Source of the DNA: Pectobacterium cacticida
Lineage (GTDB): Bacteria > Pseudomonadota > Gammaproteobacteria > Enterobacterales > Enterobacteriaceae
Direction of reading: 5' to 3'
Assembly: GCF_036885195.1 (NCBI RefSeq)
Contig: NZ_CP133656.1
Location: 3,038,001 to 3,102,000 of the forward strand
DNA length: 64,000 nt
The notes under the pieces are model-generated. The model had not been told where the DNA came from. It searched no databases and saw only the letters and a program-made list of their open reading frames with translations. Position 1 is the first letter of the stretch, and every line of letters begins with the position of its first letter. A program made the translations under genes and the position numbers. This document shows, piece after piece, positions 17,599 to 25,377 of this stretch.

Positions 17599-18303
17599 AT
17601 GGGCAGAATTGCGCCCAGGAAGCGGAAAACCACCTGGGATTATCAAACGCTAGCACGTTTCTGCCAGCAAATCCTCCTGCGGCCATCCTCATCTACAGTA
17701 GCCGTTGATCGTGACGCGAAAGATAAGGATCAAACCCTAAATCCTCCGCTGCATAAGCGCCTGAGCGCGATCTTGCAAAAAATCTGGCATCAGCCCGACA
17801 ATTATCATTGGATGGAACCGCTCCCCCTTCTCCACCGCCGTTGGATTTTAATCGCTATAGCCCTGCTGCTGGTCGTCTTGCTCTGGCCTTATAGTGTGCC
17901 GCAGCCACAACTCGCCCCATCAACACCGGTACCGCTGACTTCGGCGGATAACCAGGCTGCCATGCAGGCAGTTATTATTGAAAACTCGCCGTCAATATCA
18001 CAGCCGTCTACGGTTGCCGCATCGCCAGCACCATCATCGATGCCATGGCGCCACTATGAGATCGCCTCGGGACAAACATTAGCTCAGCTTTTCCGCGATA
18101 ATAACCTACCTGTTAGCGATGTGTTCGCTATGGCGCAGGTAGAGGGGCGGGATAAGCCGCTAAGCAATTTACGGGCGGGTCAGGAAGTTAAATTGCGGTT
18201 AAATGCACAAGGGATGGTTGCTACACTGGAAATTGAAACCACGGCGAATCAAACAATCCGTTTCACGCGTAGCGCTGATGGCTCATTCACCCGCTCAGAC
18301 TAA
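17599..18303 (+). CDS. ytfB: Opacity-associated protein A family cell-division protein YtfB
   Basis: YtfB is an inner-membrane protein with a periplasmic OapA/LysM-like domain, reported in E. coli to localise to the septum through glycan binding. The 234-residue product has a basic cytoplasmic N-terminus, one membrane segment (about 86-103, RWILIAIALLLVVLLWPYS), a Pro/Ser/Ala-rich linker and a C-terminal OapA domain (about 150-230, HYEIASGQTLAQLFRDNNLP). E. coli YtfB is about 212 residues. The stop codon lies inside a short repeat remnant. Its neighbour fklB is conserved in E. coli. Confidence 0.9.
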   Translation: MGRIAPRKRKTTWDYQTLARFCQQILLRPSSSTVAVDRDAKDKDQTLNPPLHKRLSAILQKIWHQPDNYHWMEPLPLLHRRWILIAIALLLVVLLWPYSVPQPQLAPSTPVPLTSADNQAAMQAVIIENSPSISQPSTVAASPAPSSMPWRHYEIASGQTLAQLFRDNNLPVSDVFAMAQVEGRDKPLSNLRAGQEVKLRLNAQGMVATLEIETTANQTIRFTRSADGSFTRSD

Positions 18304-18340
18304 GAGCCTATCCATAGCCCTAATGGGATAGGGCCTAAAA
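18301..18340. repeat. 40-bp remnant of a Pectobacterium-type inverted-repeat element
   Basis: TAAGAGCCTATCC runs directly into ATAGCCCTAATGGGATAG and GGCCTAAAA. These two halves match the left and right ends of the longer element at 21353-21506, with the interior missing. The copy supplies the TAA stop of ytfB (18301-18303) and, on the other strand, the TAG stop of the DUF488 gene (18337-18335). The CCTATCC / GGATAGG arms can pair as a weak hairpin between the convergent genes. Confidence 0.75.
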
Positions 18341-18697
18341 GGTCCGTTGCGCCAATAAAAAATCTCTCAGAACAATTGCATGATTATGCTGTGCGTCTTT
18401 ACTACCATAAAGCAGCGTAATTGCCGTATCCTGTTTCAGTAACGTCAACAGCCTGTCGCACGCCGTTCCTTGCGCCAGCTCGTGACGATAATACTCCACA
18501 AATGCTTCCCAGCGGTGAGGATCAGCATGGAACCATTGTCGTAATTCGTTGCTCGGCGCAATGTCCTTCAACCACTCAACGCCCTCCAGACGCGCTTTGC
18601 TTATACCACGTGGCCACAGGCGATCAACGAGAAAAGCGGGTGAAGCAAAAGGCGCGTGCGCGTCATAGACACGCACAAGATGGATTAAGTCAGACAT
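18335..18697 (-). CDS. DUF488 family protein (YeaO-like)
   Basis: Small cytosolic protein of the DUF488/YeaO family, whose biochemical role is unknown. The 120-residue product has the family landmarks RVYDAH near the N-terminus, FLVDRLWPRGISKARL (about 23-38), WLKDIAPSNELRQWFHADP (about 43-61) and the C-terminal TLLYGSKDAQHNHAIVL. The basic RLWPRG and KD segments are near-invariant in the family and may form an active site. Its last codons run into the repeat remnant shared with ytfB. It appears monocistronic. Confidence 0.85.
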   Translation of the reverse strand: MSDLIHLVRVYDAHAPFASPAFLVDRLWPRGISKARLEGVEWLKDIAPSNELRQWFHADPHRWEAFVEYYRHELAQGTACDRLLTLLKQDTAITLLYGSKDAQHNHAIVLRDFLLAQRTF

Positions 18698-18755
18698 GCG
18701 GCCTCCATTTTAAGATATGACGATCATGATAGAGCATTTCCCTGCCCCACAAATG

Positions 18756-18785
18756 CAAAACGCTGGCACAAAGGCCAGCGTTTTA
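18756..18785 (-). terminator. Terminator of the rpsF-priB-rpsR-rplI operon
   Basis: On the minus strand a 7-bp stem CGCTGGC / GCCAGCG with a 6-base loop is followed by TTTTGCATTT, about 38 bases after the rplI stop. Confidence 0.85.
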
Positions 18786-18823
18786 CTCGTTAACTAAAGC
18801 ATGAATTCAACGATAAACGCGAA

Positions 18824-19276
18824 TTACGCTTCAGCAACAACAATCACATTCAGTTCAGCAAATACATCGCTGTGTACCTGGAAGCTCACAATGTGCTCAC
18901 CCAGAGTACGCAGAACGCCGTTCGGCAAGCGAACTTCGCTCTTCGCAACGTCAACACCAGCAGCCGTTACCGCATCAGCGATATCGCGAGTACCGATGGA
19001 ACCAAACAGTTTACCTTCGTCGCCTGCTTTGGACGCGATGGTAACGCTACCCAGTTCTTTGATCTTGGCAGCGCGCGCTTCGGCAGCAGCCAGAACGTCG
19101 GCCAATTTGGCTTCCAGTTCAGCACGGCGTGCTTCAAAGAACTCAACGTTTTTCTTGGTTGCTGGCACAGCTTTGCCCTGCGGAACCAAGAAGTTACGAG
19201 CATAGCCCGCTTTAACGTTTACCTGATCACCCAGGCTGCCCAGGTTTGCTACTTTATCAAGCAGAATAACTTGCAT
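18824..19276 (-). CDS. rplI: 50S ribosomal protein L9
   Basis: L9 binds 23S rRNA at the base of the L1 stalk and limits frameshifting. The 150-residue product begins MQVILLDKVANLGSLGDQVN and has the glycine/lysine-rich rRNA-binding N-domain (VKAGYARNFLVPQGKAVPAT), a long connecting helix (about 41-74) and the C-terminal domain. Length equals E. coli (149) within one residue. Last gene of the rpsF operon; AGGATAAAG precedes the ATG. Confidence 0.98.
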   Translation of the reverse strand: MQVILLDKVANLGSLGDQVNVKAGYARNFLVPQGKAVPATKKNVEFFEARRAELEAKLADVLAAAEARAAKIKELGSVTIASKAGDEGKLFGSIGTRDIADAVTAAGVDVAKSEVRLPNGVLRTLGEHIVSFQVHSDVFAELNVIVVAEA

Positions 19277-19317
19277 TACTTTATCCTCTCAAAGTCTCGT
19301 TAATGGACAGTGGCCGA

Positions 19318-19545
19318 TTACTGATGACGGTCAGTGTACGGCAACAAAGACAAGTAACGCGCACGCTTGATAGCGCGGGCCAGCTGACGCTGGTATTTTG
19401 CACGAGTACCGGTGATACGGCTCGGAACAATCTTGCCGCTTTCAGTAATATAATTTTTCAGCGTAGCGATATCTTTATAATCAATCTCTACAACGCCTTC
19501 CGCGGTGAAACGGCAGAATTTGCGACGACGGAAATAACGTGCCAT
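19318..19545 (-). CDS. rpsR: 30S ribosomal protein S18
   Basis: S18 forms a heterodimer with S6 on the platform of the 30S subunit. The 75-residue product starts [20 protein letters not shown] and has the conserved [25 protein letters not shown] and [18 protein letters not shown]. It is essentially identical to the E. coli protein. Third gene of the operon, four bases after the priB stop. Confidence 0.99.
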
Positions 19546-19549
19546 ATGG

Positions 19550-19870
19550 CTAGTCTCCAGAATCTATCAATTCAATCTGCTCGGCATGTAACACTATCTT
19601 GCTCAGACCATTGCGCCCTTGATGGCAACTAATGAACCCGTGCACGGTAAGTTGCGTGCCGACCGTTATACTGTGGGTAACTGCTTGTGACGAAAATCCG
19701 CTGACAACCACGGGCATACGACACCATGCTTGCCGATTTAATCCAGCTTCCTCGCGCGTCGAGCGGTGCTCAAGCACAAACTGACAGTGAGGAATGCCTG
19801 ACGGACTGACTCTACGCGTGGGCGTCTTGCATACGCTGCCGGACAACACCAGACGATTCGCCGTCACCAC
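19550..19870 (-). CDS. priB: Primosomal replication protein N (PriB)
   Basis: PriB is a dimeric OB-fold single-stranded-DNA-binding protein that helps PriA restart stalled replication forks. The 106-residue product contains [46 protein letters not shown] and the C-terminal [13 protein letters not shown], matching E. coli PriB (104). It begins at tandem GTG codons (19870 and 19867), six bases after the rpsF stop, so the exact first codon is uncertain. It sits between rpsF and rpsR, as in other enterobacteria. Confidence 0.96.
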
Positions 19871-19875
19871 AGCAA

Positions 19876-20268
19876 TTACTCTTCAGAATCCCCTGCATCC
19901 ACATCATCGCCAGCTTCAGCGAAATCTTCACGACGCTCACGGCGTTCGTCTTTCGCTTTCACCATTGGAGATGCTTCGGTTACCGCGTGCTTAACGCGCA
20001 TAACCATGCTGCGGATAACGGCATCGTTAAAGCGGAAGTTTGTTTCCAGCTCATCGATCACATCCTGCGGCGCTTCAACGTTCATCAGAACATAATGTGC
20101 TTTATGCAGTTTGTTGATCGGGTAAGCCAACTGACGACGGCCCCAGTCTTCCAGACGATGGATCGTGCCCTGCGCGCCAGTAATAGCAGCAGTATAGCGC
20201 TCGATCATGCCAGGAACCTGTTCGCTCTGGTCAGGATGAACCATAAATACGATTTCGTAATGACGCAT
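19876..20268 (-). CDS. rpsF: 30S ribosomal protein S6
   Basis: S6 binds S18 and 16S rRNA on the 30S platform; in E. coli its C-terminus is glutamylated by RimK. The 130-residue product begins MRHYEIVFMVHPDQSEQVPG and includes RLEDWGRRQLAYPINKLHKAHY and IRSMVMRVKHAVTEASPM, then a charged, acidic tail ending DVDAGDSEE. The Shine-Dalgarno is AAGGAGC. First gene of rpsF-priB-rpsR-rplI. Confidence 0.98.
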   Translation of the reverse strand: MRHYEIVFMVHPDQSEQVPGMIERYTAAITGAQGTIHRLEDWGRRQLAYPINKLHKAHYVLMNVEAPQDVIDELETNFRFNDAVIRSMVMRVKHAVTEASPMVKAKDERRERREDFAEAGDDVDAGDSEE

Positions 20269-20359
20269 CGAATTGCTCCTTACGGATTATTCAGCCTCCT
20301 GTCTGGGTCAACCGCGGCCCGTGGAGGCAAGGAACGTGTATGTGTGCGGCTGAAAAAAT
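20269..20359 (-). promoter_or_regulatory. rpsF mRNA leader, probable S6:S18 autoregulatory site
   Basis: The transcribed leader between the promoter at 20366-20394 and the rpsF ATG is about 90 bases. It contains a GC-rich block CCACGGGCCGCGG followed by complementary sequence that can fold. In many bacteria the S6:S18 complex binds a CCG-containing stem-loop here to repress its own operon. I see the location and a CCG but have not folded the RNA. Confidence 0.4.
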
Positions 20360-20365
20360 GACGCG

Positions 20366-20394
20366 TCAGTATAGTGCCCGACCGGAAAGAACAC
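20366..20394 (-). promoter_or_regulatory. Sigma-70 promoter of the rpsF operon
   Basis: On the minus strand TTGTGT (20394-20389) and TATACT (20371-20366) are separated by exactly 17 bases, about 100 bases upstream of rpsF. Confidence 0.75.
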
Positions 20395-20450
20395 AAGGAA
20401 GAAGCCTATGCATTTTTCAACACGGCGTGATGCATACAATGGGGCCGACA

Positions 20451-21203
20451 TTACAGCGCCCGCTGGAAAAAATCAGCGCCAGCCCGAAGCGCCGTCGGTG
20501 TAATACGGTGCCCCACACCCGGTTCGATCAGATAAGTCAGGTTGGTTAATTTATCTCGCACCTGTAAATCCTGATAAAGACGAACGCTTTCTGTCGCCGG
20601 CACCACGTCATCGGCGTCGCCATGCCACACCAGTAGCGGCCTATTAGCCAGCGCATCCAGACGCGTGCTGACATCATAATCTGCCAGTTTGGCCGCCAGC
20701 GCCTGCAATACGGCCTGATTTTTTTCGCTATCGGCCAGCACCGGAGGAAACAGCACGGACGATAAAGTAGAAAAATAGCCAGACCCCATAAACGCCGCGG
20801 CCGCAGTAATCCACGGGTAGCGGGCCATGCACCCGAGGGTACTCATACCTCCTAGCGACGCGCCGCAAACACCAATGCGTTCGCCGTCGATTAGGCCACG
20901 CTGGCGATACTCCGCTACATAGCCAGGAAGTTCCTCAATGTTAGTTTGCAGGATATCCCAGAAATGGCGCAACCGTTGCGCTTCATCGCCGTTATAACGC
21001 GCGCCGTGCATCGCGGCATCGGGCAAAATTACCCTGAACCCTGCCTCTGCCAACGCATAACCGAAATACGAATACACTTCTTTTGATGAGCAATACCCAT
21101 GAAAGAAAAAAATCGTCGGCAGAGCATGCTTTCTGCATCCCGCTGGCACCGCATGAATCACATCAATGCCGCTGTCGAGTGTTTCCACTAACATTTCAAC
21201 CAT
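20451..21203 (-). CDS. yjfP: Alpha/beta-hydrolase esterase YjfP
   Basis: Serine esterase of the alpha/beta-hydrolase fold; E. coli YjfP shows carboxylesterase activity, and its physiological substrate is unsettled. The 250-residue product has the oxyanion-hole HGYCSSKEVYSYFG (about 33-46), the nucleophile elbow GASLGGMSTLG (serine about 116), an aspartate in WHGDADDVVPA (about 196-206) and the histidine in GVGHRITPTALRAG near the C-terminus. The start at 21203 follows AAGGAG; the frame stays open 41 codons upstream but without conservation. No signal peptide, so cytosolic. Confidence 0.92.
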   Translation of the reverse strand: MVEMLVETLDSGIDVIHAVPAGCRKHALPTIFFFHGYCSSKEVYSYFGYALAEAGFRVILPDAAMHGARYNGDEAQRLRHFWDILQTNIEELPGYVAEYRQRGLIDGERIGVCGASLGGMSTLGCMARYPWITAAAAFMGSGYFSTLSSVLFPPVLADSEKNQAVLQALAAKLADYDVSTRLDALANRPLLVWHGDADDVVPATESVRLYQDLQVRDKLTNLTYLIEPGVGHRITPTALRAGADFFQRAL

Positions 21204-21531
21204 ATGGCTCTCCTTCCCCCGATCATTAACCCGATGACGCGACAAGTGACTATAAATAACACCGAGAGGCGAACCCCATTCGCGTAATGGATATTTACAC
21301 TCCGTGGTTAAGTTTTTTCCATTCACTGCCGTTAAAGCATGTAAAGCGAGACTAAGAGCCGATCCCAGTAGGCGTCATTGGCGCAGTCAGTTTGGTCACG
21401 GACAGCGCGCAGAAACCGGAGCGTACACGGAGTACGTAAGGATTTCGAGCACGGCCCTGGGCCAAAATGGCAAGCAAAATAGCCCTAATGGGATAGGGGC
21501 TAAAAACAACCTTATTATAAGAGACACGTGA
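21204..21531. other. yjfP-chemoreceptor intergenic region
   Basis: This 328-base gap between divergent genes contains the 154-bp repeat element listed at 21353-21506 and no gene. The element ends only 25 bases before the chemoreceptor start, so it probably carries or displaces its promoter. I see no sigma-28 consensus. Confidence 0.6.
21353..21506. repeat. MITE-like inverted-repeat element of Pectobacterium type
   Basis: A 154-bp non-coding unit with imperfect terminal inverted repeats: left TAAGAGCCGATCCCAGTAGG, right (on the complement) TTTAGCCCCTATCCCATTAGG-like. The interior is GC-rich and codes for nothing convincing. Its two ends recur fused together at 18301-18340, which defines the boundaries. 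I recall similar units being common in Pectobacterium genomes; the copy number here cannot be judged from one window. Confidence 0.7.
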
Positions 21532-23490
21532 ATGTTGGGATTATCTTTTAAACACTGGGGTCTGGGTATAAAACTGTCCATCATCGCTTCGCTCAGTGTG
21601 GCGATACTTTTTATTGCATTCACCTTATCTCTCACCCGTTCCGCCGGTCATCAACTCAACACCCTCACGCTCAACGACATGCAGAGTCAGGTGAGTGGGG
21701 TTGCCGATATGGTTAACATGTACGACACCGGGTTACAGGCAGAGGTCAGTAATTATACGCGGTTAATGGCGAGTTTTCTGCCGACACGGTTTTATCTGGA
21801 TACCGTTAACCGCACGCCTTTCGACCAAACCTCGCACCCAACGCTTAAAGCGGGCGACACGGTATTAAACCTCAACACCATCGTGCCGGATGACTTCCTG
21901 AGCCGTACCCAGGCACTTTCAACGATTTTTGTGCGAGATGGCGATGATTTCACGCGTATTACGACCTCGCTGAGAAAAGAGGATGGAACACGCGCGTTGG
22001 GAACCCAACTCGATCGCGCAAGCCCGGCCTACGCGCTCATGATAAAAGGTCAGACCTATAGCGGGTTGGCGACGCTATTCGGCAAGCAGTACATCACGCA
22101 ATATCAGCCGATACGTGATAGCAATAATACGGTTATCGGCATTATGTTCGTCGGTGTCGATATCACTAAGCAGTTCACCCTTATGCAGCAGCGAATTTTG
22201 GCAAAGAAAATCGGTGAAAACGGCCACTTCTTCGTCATTAGCAGCAAGCCGGGGGAAGAAAGAGGTCGTTATCTATTTCATAACGACACGCTGAATAAGA
22301 AGGCTCTCGTTAATCAGCAGCCCAATTGGTCTGAGGGGGCGCTGGAACAGGTGCTGACTACCGCCAGCGGTACGCTGGAATATGACGACAATGCCTTACC
22401 AGAAACACAACGAACACAGGTAATGGTTTATCGCAGCATTCCGCAGTGGAACTGGGTGATTGTCGGTACGATCAGCAAAAATAGCCTGCTGTCGGCGGTT
22501 AACCATACCCGCAATCTATTCTTAGCGGGCGGGATCATTTTGGTCGTGCTTTTCGCCGCGTTCTTTTTCACGCTGACGCGCAAATGGCTGAGCCAACCAC
22601 TGGAAAAAATTGTCAGGGTGGCGGAACAATTCTCTGCGGGGAATCTGACGGCAACGCTGTCTACTGACCGTACCGACGAAGTGGGCCGACTGATTAATGC
22701 GATGAATGGTATCGGTCAGGGGCTTACGACGATCGTATCGCAGGTGAGATCCGCGTCCGAAGAAATCAGTGCCAGCACCGATGCACTGGCGGCCGATAGC
22801 GAAAATATCAGCGGGCAGATTGCTCGTCAGGCCAGTAGCGTCGAAGAGACTTCCGCTAGCATGGAGCAGCTTTCTGCCAGTGTGAAACAAAACGCCGATA
22901 ACGTCTCTGCCGCCAAGGCATTGGCGGAGCAGAGCGCGATGGCGGCACGTAATGGTAGCCAGACCGTCACCGATTCTGTTTCCACCATGAGCGACATTAA
23001 AAACTCATCGCAACGTATTGCCGATATCACAACCGTGATCGAATCTATCGCCTTTCAGACCAACATATTAGCGCTGAATGCGGCGGTTGAAGCGGCGCGT
23101 GCGGGTGAACACGGCAGAGGCTTTGCCGTGGTTGCCGCCGAAGTCCGCGCGCTGGCGCAACGCAGCGCGACCGCGGTAAAAGAAATTGAAACCCTAATTA
23201 ATGAATCACTGGAAAAAATCGAAGCGGGATACCATTTCTCAGAGAAGACGCAGGCGGTCATGGACGACGTGCGCAACCGCATCTTGCAGGTCAGCACCAT
23301 CGTTAACGATATTGATATCGCCTCGCGTGAACAGTCCGCCGGTATCGATCAGGTGAACACCGCGATGGTGCAGATTAGTCAAGCCACGCAGGAAAACACG
23401 CTTCTGGTCAACAACTCGGAAAACACGGCGCAAAATCTGCGTCAAAAAGGCCACCATCTCAGCGAACTGGTTGGCGTATTCCGTATTTAA
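21532..23490 (+). CDS. Methyl-accepting chemotaxis protein with Cache sensor
   Basis: Inner-membrane chemoreceptor feeding the CheA/CheW pathway. The 652-residue product has TM1 (about 12-32) and a periplasmic Cache_3-Cache_2-type sensor (about 45-320, with FVRDGDDFTRITTSLR and IGIMFVGVDIT). TM2 (about 327-347) is followed by HAMP (about 350-400) and a signalling domain with the hairpin tip ESIAFQTNILALNAAVEAAR and EHGRGFAVVAAEVRALAQRS. It lacks a C-terminal CheR-tethering pentapeptide (ends VGVFRI). The ligand cannot be read from sequence. It stands alone behind the inverted-repeat element, with a weak AAGAGA Shine-Dalgarno. Confidence 0.92.
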   Translation: MLGLSFKHWGLGIKLSIIASLSVAILFIAFTLSLTRSAGHQLNTLTLNDMQSQVSGVADMVNMYDTGLQAEVSNYTRLMASFLPTRFYLDTVNRTPFDQTSHPTLKAGDTVLNLNTIVPDDFLSRTQALSTIFVRDGDDFTRITTSLRKEDGTRALGTQLDRASPAYALMIKGQTYSGLATLFGKQYITQYQPIRDSNNTVIGIMFVGVDITKQFTLMQQRILAKKIGENGHFFVISSKPGEERGRYLFHNDTLNKKALVNQQPNWSEGALEQVLTTASGTLEYDDNALPETQRTQVMVYRSIPQWNWVIVGTISKNSLLSAVNHTRNLFLAGGIILVVLFAAFFFTLTRKWLSQPLEKIVRVAEQFSAGNLTATLSTDRTDEVGRLINAMNGIGQGLTTIVSQVRSASEEISASTDALAADSENISGQIARQASSVEETSASMEQLSASVKQNADNVSAAKALAEQSAMAARNGSQTVTDSVSTMSDIKNSSQRIADITTVIESIAFQTNILALNAAVEAARAGEHGRGFAVVAAEVRALAQRSATAVKEIETLINESLEKIEAGYHFSEKTQAVMDDVRNRILQVSTIVNDIDIASREQSAGIDQVNTAMVQISQATQENTLLVNNSENTAQNLRQKGHHLSELVGVFRI

Positions 23491-23720
23491 TCATCAGTAA
23501 GTTAACCATCAGTAAAGTATCTATATTTGTATGGCGACGCTGTTCCATCGGATAAAGGCGGATAAAATCACAGCGGCAATCTGGTAAAAGTCTTCAAAGG
23601 CGACGATTTCACGCTGGTCACGTCGCCGTGCCCGCCTGTAAGTTTTCCCTGTTAAAGAGCGTGCCATCAGCCTGATGATAGCGCTACACTCCCGCTATCT
23701 ACTCCTGTCGGGCTGAAACG

Positions 23721-24029
23721 ATGAACATCGTACGGATACTTTTCTTACCCTTAATACTGGTGCTGTCCGGCTGCCAAATCATACAAGGTAAGCCTGTAGC
23801 GGCACCGCCGCCCGCGGAGAAAGCGCTTGAAATTCGCTACGCGCAAACCGGCCAATTAGAAAAAATAGGGGCGATTTCTGTGAGCATGCGCGGAAACGCA
23901 GATGATGTCGATCGCGCCCTTCAACAGAAAGCCGATGCCTCCGGCGCACACTATTATGTGATTACACGCAAATCTGAGGCCACAAGATTCCCCGGTATGT
24001 GGTTCGCGCGCGCGGTGCTGTACCGCTGA
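23721..24029 (+). CDS. bsmA: DUF1471 lipoprotein BsmA
   Basis: BsmA (YjfO) is a DUF1471-family lipoprotein linked in E. coli to biofilm stress and peroxide resistance. The 102-residue product has a lipoprotein signal peptide with lipobox LSGC (cysteine 18), a proline/alanine linker and a compact DUF1471 domain (about 45-102, GQLEKIGAISVSMRGNADD to GAHYYVITRKSE). It ends FARAVLYR, like the E. coli protein's SQAILYR. In E. coli bsmA lies in the same rlmB-rpsF neighbourhood as yjfL and yjfP, which supports the name. Confidence 0.82.
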   Translation: MNIVRILFLPLILVLSGCQIIQGKPVAAPPPAEKALEIRYAQTGQLEKIGAISVSMRGNADDVDRALQQKADASGAHYYVITRKSEATRFPGMWFARAVLYR

Positions 24030-24120
24030 ATCAGCGAGACTGGTTGTCAAAACATGGTTGGCGAGGGTAGCGGACGAAAAAATACCGGGCAGATTCCCGG
24101 TATTGCCATACAACGGCAAA

Positions 24121-24519
24121 TTAATACGACATACACGCCGCATTCAGCATCCCGCCACTGAGCGAGGCGGCACAGAGAAATGCGCCGGAGGCAACATCGT
24201 TATCCTGGATATGCTGGCTAAGACGCGGCATATATAAACGCACCACGAAATAGATCAGTAATTGCACCACCAACGCCACCACACCCCAGGTAATGTAATC
24301 CACCAGACTCACTGAATTAATCGCCGCACTGGAAAGTGGAATCACATAACCGATTAACGCGCCACCAAATCCAATGGCTGCCGTCGCATTGTTTTCTTTA
24401 ATCAGCGTCCATTCATCATGCGGCGTCACACGGGTGTAAATGAAAAGAAAAGCCAACACCATGGCGAACCCAATAAAAAAATAAGATGCAAACGCTAGCA
24501 GGGCATTGATGATTAACAT
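24121..24519 (-). CDS. yjfL: DUF350 inner-membrane protein YjfL
   Basis: Integral membrane protein of the DUF350 family, function unknown. The 132-residue product equals E. coli YjfL in length and has about four hydrophobic segments in two repeated pairs (about 7-29, 47-68, 74-94, 106-130). The conserved motif GYVIPLSSAAINSVSLVDYI lies around residues 57-76, and the end (SGGMLNAACMSY) matches YjfL. It lies 25 bases downstream of rlmB on the same strand and could be cotranscribed with nsrR-rnr-rlmB. Confidence 0.9.
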   Translation of the reverse strand: MLIINALLAFASYFFIGFAMVLAFLFIYTRVTPHDEWTLIKENNATAAIGFGGALIGYVIPLSSAAINSVSLVDYITWGVVALVVQLLIYFVVRLYMPRLSQHIQDNDVASGAFLCAASLSGGMLNAACMSY

Positions 24520-24544
24520 AAATTCCTCTTAATGAATAAAGGGT

Positions 24545-25282
24545 TCATCCGCCACGCTGGCGGACGGCTTCGAACAAACATACGCCCGTGGCTACAGACA
24601 CGTTGAGCGAAGACACGCTGCCCGCCATTGGGATGCTGATTAATTCATCACAGTGCTCGCGCGTCAGGCGGCGCATGCCATCCCCTTCCGCGCCCATCAC
24701 CAGCGCCAGCGGCCCGGTGAGCTTACTTTGATATAACGTATGATCCGCCTCCCCCGCCGTTCCGACGATCCAGATATTACGCTCTTGCAACTGGCGCATC
24801 GTCCGCGCCAGATTGGTCACGCTAATCACGGGAACCGTTTCTGCGGCGCCGCAGGCCACTTTCTTTACCGTCGCATTGAGTTGCGCAGAGCGATCGCGCG
24901 GCACGATCACCGCGTGTACCCCCGCACCATCCGCATTACGCAGACAGGCGCCCAAGTTATGTGGGTCGGTCACGCCGTCTAATATCAGTAAAAAAGGCGG
25001 CGAATCCAGCTTATCTAACAGCGCTGGCAAGTCATTTTCCTGATATTTCCGCCCTTCTTTGACCTTCGCCACGATCCCCTGATGCACCGCATCTTCAGCT
25101 TGTTTATCCAGCCATTGGCGATTTGCCACCTGAATAACGATACCTTGTGCTTCCAGCGCGGCAATAACCGGTTGCAGGCGACGATCGTCGCGTCCTTTGA
25201 GAACGAAGACTTCCTGAAAACGTTGCGGATCGCGCTCAAGCAACGCCTTAACTGCATGAATACCGTAAATAATTTCGCTCAT
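24545..25282 (-). CDS. rlmB: 23S rRNA (guanosine-2'-O)-methyltransferase RlmB
   Basis: SPOUT-family enzyme that 2'-O-methylates G2251 of 23S rRNA using S-adenosylmethionine. The 245-residue product has an N-terminal L30e-like RNA-binding domain (about 4-78, IYGIHAVKALLERDPQRFQE). The C-terminal SPOUT domain carries motif 1 LDGVTDPHNLGACLRNADGAG, motif 2 LVMGAEGDGMRRLTREHCD and motif 3 ISIPMAGSVSSLNVSVATGV. Length is that of E. coli (243). It follows rnr in the classical nsrR-rnr-rlmB operon. Confidence 0.97.
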   Translation of the reverse strand: MSEIIYGIHAVKALLERDPQRFQEVFVLKGRDDRRLQPVIAALEAQGIVIQVANRQWLDKQAEDAVHQGIVAKVKEGRKYQENDLPALLDKLDSPPFLLILDGVTDPHNLGACLRNADGAGVHAVIVPRDRSAQLNATVKKVACGAAETVPVISVTNLARTMRQLQERNIWIVGTAGEADHTLYQSKLTGPLALVMGAEGDGMRRLTREHCDELISIPMAGSVSSLNVSVATGVCLFEAVRQRGG

Positions 25283-25377
25283 TAATACTTTTCAACTTAA
25301 CCATTACAGGCGGAGCCTGTTTAGTAGATATGTCCCTGGCACACCGCATTTGCACGCGGCACGTTGAGCCACCCATT

